A stretch of 64,000 bases of DNA. It comes from Fibrobacterota bacterium (GTDB lineage: Bacteria > Fibrobacterota > Chitinivibrionia > Chitinivibrionales > Chitinispirillaceae). The stretch lies in NCBI GenBank assembly GCA_023459055.1, contig JAEWVR010000004.1, positions 186,001-250,000 on the forward strand, in the 5' to 3' direction. Under the pieces are notes generated by a model, which saw nothing but the letters and a program-made list of their open reading frames with translations, did not search any database and was not told where the DNA came from. Of this stretch, positions 63,755-64,000 are shown piece after piece (within the stretch, counting starts at the first letter, position 1; the number at the start of each line of letters is the position of its first letter). The position numbers and the translations under genes are program-made.

Positions 63755-64000
63755 TTACTTAAATATCCGTTTTCCAGCAAGCTGACCGCATGCTCCCCAT
63801 ATATCCTGACCCCGGCTTTTCCGGATAGTTGCCGTAATACCCTTTCGTTCAAGCGCATCAGCAAACTTTTGCAGACTGTCATCCTCAGGTCCTGCAAGAG
63901 CACTCCCTGTTGATGGATTCAGTGGTATCAGATTTATTTTACAGTCGAAACCACCACAATATCTATGTATTTCTTGTAAAGCTTCCGGAGTGTTGGTTTT
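63755..64000 (-). CDS. rlmN: RlmN-type 23S rRNA/tRNA adenine C2-methyltransferase, C-terminal end (partial)
   Basis: The minus-strand frame enters from beyond base 64000 and ends at TAA (63757-63755), giving 81 residues. They read CKINLIPLNPSTGSALAGPE, then FADALERKGITATIRKSRGQ, DIWGACGQLAG. The Cys in ACGQLAG corresponds to the methyl-carrying C-terminal Cys of RlmN, a radical SAM enzyme that methylates A2503 in 23S rRNA and A37 in some tRNAs. The Cfr paralogue cannot be excluded from this fragment. Confidence 0.85.
   Translation of the reverse strand, partial: KTNTPEALQEIHRYCGGFDCKINLIPLNPSTGSALAGPEDDSLQKFADALERKGITATIRKSRGQDIWGACGQLAGKRIFK

Overview
The window looks like a chromosomal stretch from a Gram-negative bacterium of the Fibrobacterota lineage or a close relative (Chitinispirillia/Chitinivibrionia type). 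The pointers are a TIGR02147-type (Fibrobacter paralogous family) regulator at the left edge, secreted polysaccharide-degrading enzymes of families GH5 and GH45, secreted proteins carrying FlgD-like or sorting-type beta modules, Lpt/Tol-Pal/AsmA-type envelope genes, and modest GC content with many GTG and TTG starts. The lineage call is inference; no rRNA or tRNA gene is present to settle it.

Left part (1-10.3 kb): end of a TIGR02147 regulator, a VOC protein, a remnant of a secreted protein, bacteriohemerythrin, then a copper/silver efflux operon (Cys-rich small protein, CusC-like, CusB-like with four heavy-metal-binding repeats, CusA-like pump, YHS-like exported protein), and a flavodoxin-domain protein. 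10.3-15 kb: an orphan 7TM histidine kinase, a 1-kb non-coding stretch with degenerate repeats and three LacI/cre-like palindromes, a UbiA-family prenyltransferase and the manganese exporter MntP.

15-25.4 kb: three tandem paralogues of a secreted, endostatin/C-type-lectin-like protein, each from a TTG start and each behind an almost identical promoter. The last is followed by two lipoproteins, the second with the domain order of a glucan-water-dikinase (phosphohistidine-like segment, then PPDK-type ATP-grasp). Then come the phosphate transporter pair DUF47-PiT. The three lectin promoters and the promoter of the TIGR02147 gene at the left edge share an inverted repeat, TTCTC-N4-GAGAA, placed exactly 65 bp from a GGTATATT box. 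This is the strongest candidate for an undescribed regulatory system in the window.

25.4-40.9 kb: SRPBCC protein, GH5 cellulase, class A penicillin-binding protein, ICMT-like methyltransferase, a gutted P-loop kinase, a GNAT acetyltransferase, a secreted beta-propeller protein, a GH45-type cellulase whose catalytic motifs are in circularly permuted order, KDPG aldolase, an ABC transporter pair and a DUF99 protein. 40.9-64 kb: mostly cell-envelope and housekeeping genes: AsmA-like protein, exported Memo-AMMECR1 fusion, TPR proteins including a CpoB/YbgF-like lipoprotein, a fused LptF-LptG permease, a response regulator with a diguanylate cyclase, small lipoproteins with outer-membrane barrels, RsmA, an LpxL-like acyltransferase, a YhbY-type RNA-binding protein, DUF3343 with a class V aminotransferase, and the C-terminal end of RlmN. 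No CRISPR array, insertion sequence, tRNA or rRNA was seen.
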